DNA of 14,926 nt from Bacillota bacterium (GTDB taxonomy: Bacteria; Bacillota; Clostridia; Christensenellales; UBA1242): the NCBI GenBank assembly GCA_009787915.1, contig WQSK01000018.1, forward strand, positions 1-14,926, given 5' to 3'. Below the pieces are notes generated by a model, which made no database searches, was not told the DNA's origin, and worked only from the letters and a program-made list of their open reading frames with translations. Numbering within the stretch: the first letter of the stretch is position 1; each line of letters starts with the position of its first letter. Below are positions 11,927-14,926 of this stretch, piece after piece. The translations under genes and the position numbers were made by a program.

Positions 11927-12216
11927 ACTTGTACGATATAATTATTAAACCTATTTTAAGTGAACGCGCCTTTGAAGGTATCAAAAACAAAAACTACGCT
12001 TTCCGTGTTCATCCGGATGCCACAAAAGACCAAATCAAAATGGCCGTTGAACACGCTTTTAAAGGTGTCGTTGTTGAATCAGTCAACACGGCTAATTACA
12101 AAGGTAAAGAAAAGCGTCAGGGTCGCCACGTTGGTAAAACCGCCAAGTGGAAAAAGGCTTGGGTTCAGTTGACCAAAGACAGCAAGCCAATAGAATTCTT
12201 TGAAGGGTTACAGTGA
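11923..12216 (+). CDS. rplW: 50S ribosomal protein L23
   Basis: 97 residues, typical. It lies at the tunnel exit and docks trigger factor and SRP. IIKPILSERAFEGIKNKNY and the FRVHPDATKDQIKMAVEHAF region are diagnostic, as is the basic KGKEKRQGRHVGKTAKWKKA segment. Its stop TGA merges into the ribosome-binding site of rplB (GTGAGGTG). Confidence 0.95.
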   Translation: MNLYDIIIKPILSERAFEGIKNKNYAFRVHPDATKDQIKMAVEHAFKGVVVESVNTANYKGKEKRQGRHVGKTAKWKKAWVQLTKDSKPIEFFEGLQ

Positions 12217-12224
12217 GGTGAAAA

Positions 12225-13061
12225 ATGGCAATTAAAAGATATAAACCAAGAACACCAGGTCAACGTTTTAAAACCGTTTCGGCTTTTGACGAAATCACAG
12301 ACAAGAAAAAAGAGCCTGAAAAATCTCTTTTGGCACCAAAGAAAAAAACGGGTGGCCGAAACAACATGGGGCGTATTACTACGCGTCATATCGGTGGTGG
12401 AAATCGCCAAAAATATCGTATCATCGATTTCAAACGTAACAAAGTTAATGTTCCAGCGAAAGTCGCTTTTGTTGAATACGACCCAAACCGTAGTGCAAAC
12501 ATTGCTTTGCTTCATTACGCAGACGGTTCCAAGTCATATATTTTGGCTCCTCACGGAATCAAACAAGGTGACAAAGTAATCAGCGGTGAAAACGTGGAAA
12601 TCAAAACAGGTAACGCAATGCCGATTAAATCTATGCCTCTTGGTTCGACAATTCACAACGTTGAACTTCAACCAGGTAAAGGCGGACAAATGGCAAGAAG
12701 TGCGAGTTCGTATGTGACTTTGCAAGGTCGTGACGGCGGGTATGCAATTCTTAAAATGCCGTCTGGCGAAGTTCGCAAAGTTCCAGAATCTTGCTATGCA
12801 ACAATCGGTCGCGTAGGAAACCTTGACCACGAATTGATTTCCCAAGGTAAAGCGGGTCGTAATCGTCATCGCGGTATTCGCCCAAGTGTCCGTGGTGTTG
12901 TTATGAACCCATGTGACCACCCGCACGGTGGTGGTGAGGGCAAGAGCCCAGTTGGTATGGCGGCACCCGTTACACCATGGGGCAAGCCTGCGCTTGGTTT
13001 GAAAACCAGAAAAACAAAGCGCAACAGCACGCGATTTATCGTTAAAAGGAGGACCAAGTAA
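12225..13061 (+). CDS. rplB: 50S ribosomal protein L2
   Basis: 278 residues, full length. L2 is needed for subunit joining and peptidyl-transferase activity. KYKPRTPGQR-like N-terminus (here RYKPRTPGQR), KTGGRNNMGRITTRHIGGG, YRIIDFKRNK and the C-terminal DHPHGGGEGKSPVGM loop with its functional histidine are all present. The EPEKSLLAPKKKTGG segment is a Bacillota/Mollicutes-like flavour. Its stop TAA overlaps the rpsS ATG by one base, with AGGAGG upstream. Confidence 0.97.
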   Translation: MAIKRYKPRTPGQRFKTVSAFDEITDKKKEPEKSLLAPKKKTGGRNNMGRITTRHIGGGNRQKYRIIDFKRNKVNVPAKVAFVEYDPNRSANIALLHYADGSKSYILAPHGIKQGDKVISGENVEIKTGNAMPIKSMPLGSTIHNVELQPGKGGQMARSASSYVTLQGRDGGYAILKMPSGEVRKVPESCYATIGRVGNLDHELISQGKAGRNRHRGIRPSVRGVVMNPCDHPHGGGEGKSPVGMAAPVTPWGKPALGLKTRKTKRNSTRFIVKRRTK

Positions 13062-13351
13062 TGAGTCGTAGTATTAAAAAGGGCCCTTATGTAAACCAAA
13101 AACTCTTGAAAAGGGTGGAGGCTATGAACCAAAAGAACGAAAAGAAACAAGTTAAAACTTGGGACCGTTCTTGCACAATCGTGCCAGAGTTCGTAGAACA
13201 TACAATTCAGGTCTATAACGGCAAAAAATTCATCCCTGTATATGTCAAGTCCGAAATGGTTGGGCACAAACTTGGTGAGTTTTCACCAACACGTACTTTC
13301 CCTGGTCACGGCGGAATCAAGGCTATTAAGGCCAAAGGGAAAAAGGGGTAA
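13061..13351 (+). CDS. rpsS: 30S ribosomal protein S19
   Basis: 96 residues. It binds 16S rRNA in the head with S13. MSRSIKKGPYV, TWDRSCTIVPEFVEHTIQVY and HKLGEFSPTRTFPGHGG are signatures; the usual TRTFRGHGG has Pro instead of Arg. Tail lysine- and glycine-rich. Six bases separate it from rplV. Confidence 0.96.
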   Translation: MSRSIKKGPYVNQKLLKRVEAMNQKNEKKQVKTWDRSCTIVPEFVEHTIQVYNGKKFIPVYVKSEMVGHKLGEFSPTRTFPGHGGIKAIKAKGKKG

Positions 13352-13357
13352 TCGACG

Positions 13358-13945
13358 ATGGCAACAAGACAAAGAGAAAAAGCAGAAAATCGTGAAAAGA
13401 CCCGTGACAGACGGCCGTATGCTATTGCACGCCGTATCCGTATGTCAAGTGGCAAAGTCGATATCGTTTTGGACCTCATCCGCGGTAAAAGATATGATGT
13501 TGCGGTTGGTATCCTTAAAAACACAAATAAATCAGCAAGCCCAGTTATCCTAAAAGTCCTTAACTCTGCGGCCGCGAATGGCGAGAACAACCTTAATATG
13601 TCGAAAGATACATTGTTTGTTGCAGAATGTTGGACAGGTCCAGGCATGACAATGAAACGCATGATGCCTCGCGCGCGTGGTCGTGCTGATAGAATTCTTA
13701 AGCGCACTTGCCACATTACAGTTATCCTTGATGAACAAAAGACCGCAAATCCAAAAGTGGAGGTCAAAAAAACTGTGAAACCTGTGGCAACTAAGGCTCC
13801 TGCCGTGAAGACACCTGCGGAAACACCAATGGCAAAAGAACCTAATGCGAAAAAACCGCTTGGTACAAAACCTGTTGCTACTGTAAAACCTGTGGCTAAG
13901 CCAAGTGTCAAAGCGCCAGTTAAAAAAGAGGAGGGCAAGAAGTAA
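13358..13945 (+). CDS. rplV: 50S ribosomal protein L22 with a long C-terminal extension
   Basis: 195 residues against a usual 110-115. Residues about 20-127 are the normal L22 domain: RIRMSSGKVDIVLDLIRGK, VLNSAAANGENN and MMPRARGRADRILKRTCHITVI (tunnel hairpin and last strand). Residues about 128-195 are a low-complexity Lys/Pro/Ala/Val tail with repeated KPVA/KTP units, probably disordered and lying on the ribosome surface or binding rRNA. Its stop overlaps rpsC (TAATG), and the codons for EEGK supply GAGGAGGG as the ribosome-binding site. Confidence 0.95.
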   Translation: MATRQREKAENREKTRDRRPYAIARRIRMSSGKVDIVLDLIRGKRYDVAVGILKNTNKSASPVILKVLNSAAANGENNLNMSKDTLFVAECWTGPGMTMKRMMPRARGRADRILKRTCHITVILDEQKTANPKVEVKKTVKPVATKAPAVKTPAETPMAKEPNAKKPLGTKPVATVKPVAKPSVKAPVKKEEGKK

Positions 13946-14889
13946 TGGGACAAAAAGTAAATCCTAATGGTTTTCGTATCGGTATAAACAAAGACTGGAA
14001 CTCTACATGGGTTGCAGGCAAAAAAGACATCGGAACATATCTCAAAGAAGATACAGATGTACGCCGTCATATTATGAGCAACTATTGTTCAAGCACAAAC
14101 AACTGTTCTATCTCCAAGATTTTGATTGAGCGCACACCAACACGTTGCACGGTTAATGTCTATACAGGCAGACCTGGGATGCTCATCGGTCAAAAGGGTG
14201 CGGGTGTTGAAAAACTTAAAAAAGAACTTCAACAAATCGTTAAAAACAAAACTGTTGAACTAAACGTTCGTGAAGTAAAAAACATTGACTCTGATGCAAC
14301 CCTTGTTGCTCAAAGCATCGCAACCCAATTGGAAAAGCGTATTGCGTGGAGGCGCGCAATGAAAATGGCAATCCAACGTGCTATGCGCAGTGGCATTAAA
14401 GGTATCAAAGTTATGGTCGGCGGCCGTCTTGACGGGGCAGACATTGCACGAAGCGAACACTATCAGCAAGGTATCTTGCCTTTGCACACAATCCGAAGCG
14501 ACATCGAATATGGTTTTGCCGAAGCAAAAACAACTTTCGGTATCATTGGTGTTAAATGCTGGATTTGCTATGGTGAAATCAAGGGCAAAACTCGCCGTAG
14601 CGGTGACGTTGCACGCGCAACTGTTAAATCAGACCGCCCGCGCGAGGACCGCAAATTTGGTGACAGAAAACCTCGCCCATATAACGCAGGTTATCGTCCG
14701 TTCAACAACAATGGTGAAAGAGGTGACAGACCCCAAGGCGACAGACCGTTCGGTGATAGACCTCGTGGTCCAAGGCCAGACGGCGCACGTCCGCCAATGG
14801 GTGCACGTCCGAACACAGGTGCACCAAGGCCGATGGGTGGTAACCCACGCCCAACCACGCCAAGACCTACAACGGGAGGTGCTAAATAA
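13945..14889 (+). CDS. rpsC: 30S ribosomal protein S3 with a long Arg/Pro/Gly tail
   Basis: 314 residues against a usual 210-235. MGQKVNPNGFRIGI, the KH motif with GQKG (82-85), MKMAIQRAMRSGIKGIKVMVGGRLDGADIAR and GVKCWICYGE are conserved. A stretch at 47-55 (YCSSTNNCS) is longer than usual. From about residue 217 a tail of nearly 100 residues has repeated GDRP, PRP and ARP units (RPQGDRPFGDRPRGPRP) and is probably disordered and RNA-binding. It ends in TTGGAK, whose codons contain GGAGGTGC before rplP. S3 forms part of the mRNA entry channel. Confidence 0.96.
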   Translation: MGQKVNPNGFRIGINKDWNSTWVAGKKDIGTYLKEDTDVRRHIMSNYCSSTNNCSISKILIERTPTRCTVNVYTGRPGMLIGQKGAGVEKLKKELQQIVKNKTVELNVREVKNIDSDATLVAQSIATQLEKRIAWRRAMKMAIQRAMRSGIKGIKVMVGGRLDGADIARSEHYQQGILPLHTIRSDIEYGFAEAKTTFGIIGVKCWICYGEIKGKTRRSGDVARATVKSDRPREDRKFGDRKPRPYNAGYRPFNNNGERGDRPQGDRPFGDRPRGPRPDGARPPMGARPNTGAPRPMGGNPRPTTPRPTTGGAK

Positions 14890-14926
14890 TGTTAATGCCT
14901 AAGCGCGTAAAACGCAGAAAACTCCA
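14889..14926 (+). CDS. rplP: 50S ribosomal protein L16, N-terminal fragment at right edge
   Basis: The ATG at 14889 overlaps the rpsC stop (TAATG) and reads MLMPKRVKRRKL before the window ends. MLMPKRVKxRKxH is the standard L16 beginning, and rplP is the gene expected after rpsC. The GGAGGTGC at the end of rpsC is its ribosome-binding site. Confidence 0.93.
   Translation, partial: MLMPKRVKRRKL

Noticed and set aside
12214..12216. UGA recoded as glycine (as in some candidate phyla)
   Set aside because: TGA ends L3, L4, L23, mnmA, rpiB and gene A exactly where the families end and the next genes start.

Overview
This window looks like a chromosomal segment of a moderate-GC, Bacillota-like (probably Clostridia-type) bacterium. 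The reasons are the S10 ribosomal-protein gene order at the right end, tRNA genes that encode their own CCA, strong GGAGG ribosome-binding sites inside operons, and a small protein resembling a family common in Clostridia. TGA acts as a normal stop. The placement below phylum is a guess from protein flavour, not a computed phylogeny.

Left part (1-3241). Three minus-strand genes form an A-B-A' arrangement. A (2448 to 1645) is an acetyltransferase-like protein. B (1648 to 782) is an aminoglycoside-phosphotransferase-like kinase, coupled to A by an ATGA overlap. A' (740 to beyond the left edge) is a close paralogue of A with its own promoter. Divergent from A is a plus-strand GNAT acetyltransferase (2486-3022) followed by a 66-residue protein.

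Middle (3242-7628). A decayed tandem array of tRNA-Thr copies, with one intact gene on the minus strand, diverges from tRNA-Lys on the plus strand. The CCA end of tRNA-Lys abuts the ATG of a small phage-type ORF. Then come a frameshifted GNAT gene, a zinc-ribbon/TM2 membrane protein, mnmA (tRNA 2-thiouridylase), a low-molecular-weight phosphatase and, on the minus strand, a ToxN/AbiQ-like type III toxin. Upstream of the toxin is an array of six 11-nt direct repeats, the place where an RNA antitoxin is expected.

Right part (7629-14926). rpiB and a Cof-type HAD phosphatase form a sugar-phosphate pair. Two unrecognised genes follow; the second is broken at a poly-C tract. Then comes the S10 operon: rpsJ-rplC-rplD-rplW-rplB-rpsS-rplV-rpsC-rplP (rplP cut by the right edge). 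rplV and rpsC carry long low-complexity C-terminal tails.

Three window-wide patterns stand out. First, most first genes of transcription units have a TTGCNN-17/18-TATAAT-type promoter whose -10 lies only 6-9 nt from the ATG, with no ribosome-binding site. This predicts leaderless or near-leaderless mRNAs, whereas downstream genes use strong ribosome-binding sites and stop/start overlaps. Second, four poly-C tracts (7, 8, 8 and 9 bases) all lie on the sense strand of accessory genes, two of which have a broken frame; this suggests phase-variable loci or homopolymer sequencing errors. Third, three ribosomal proteins (L3, L4, S3) end in GGAK because the last codons are also the ribosome-binding site of the next gene.
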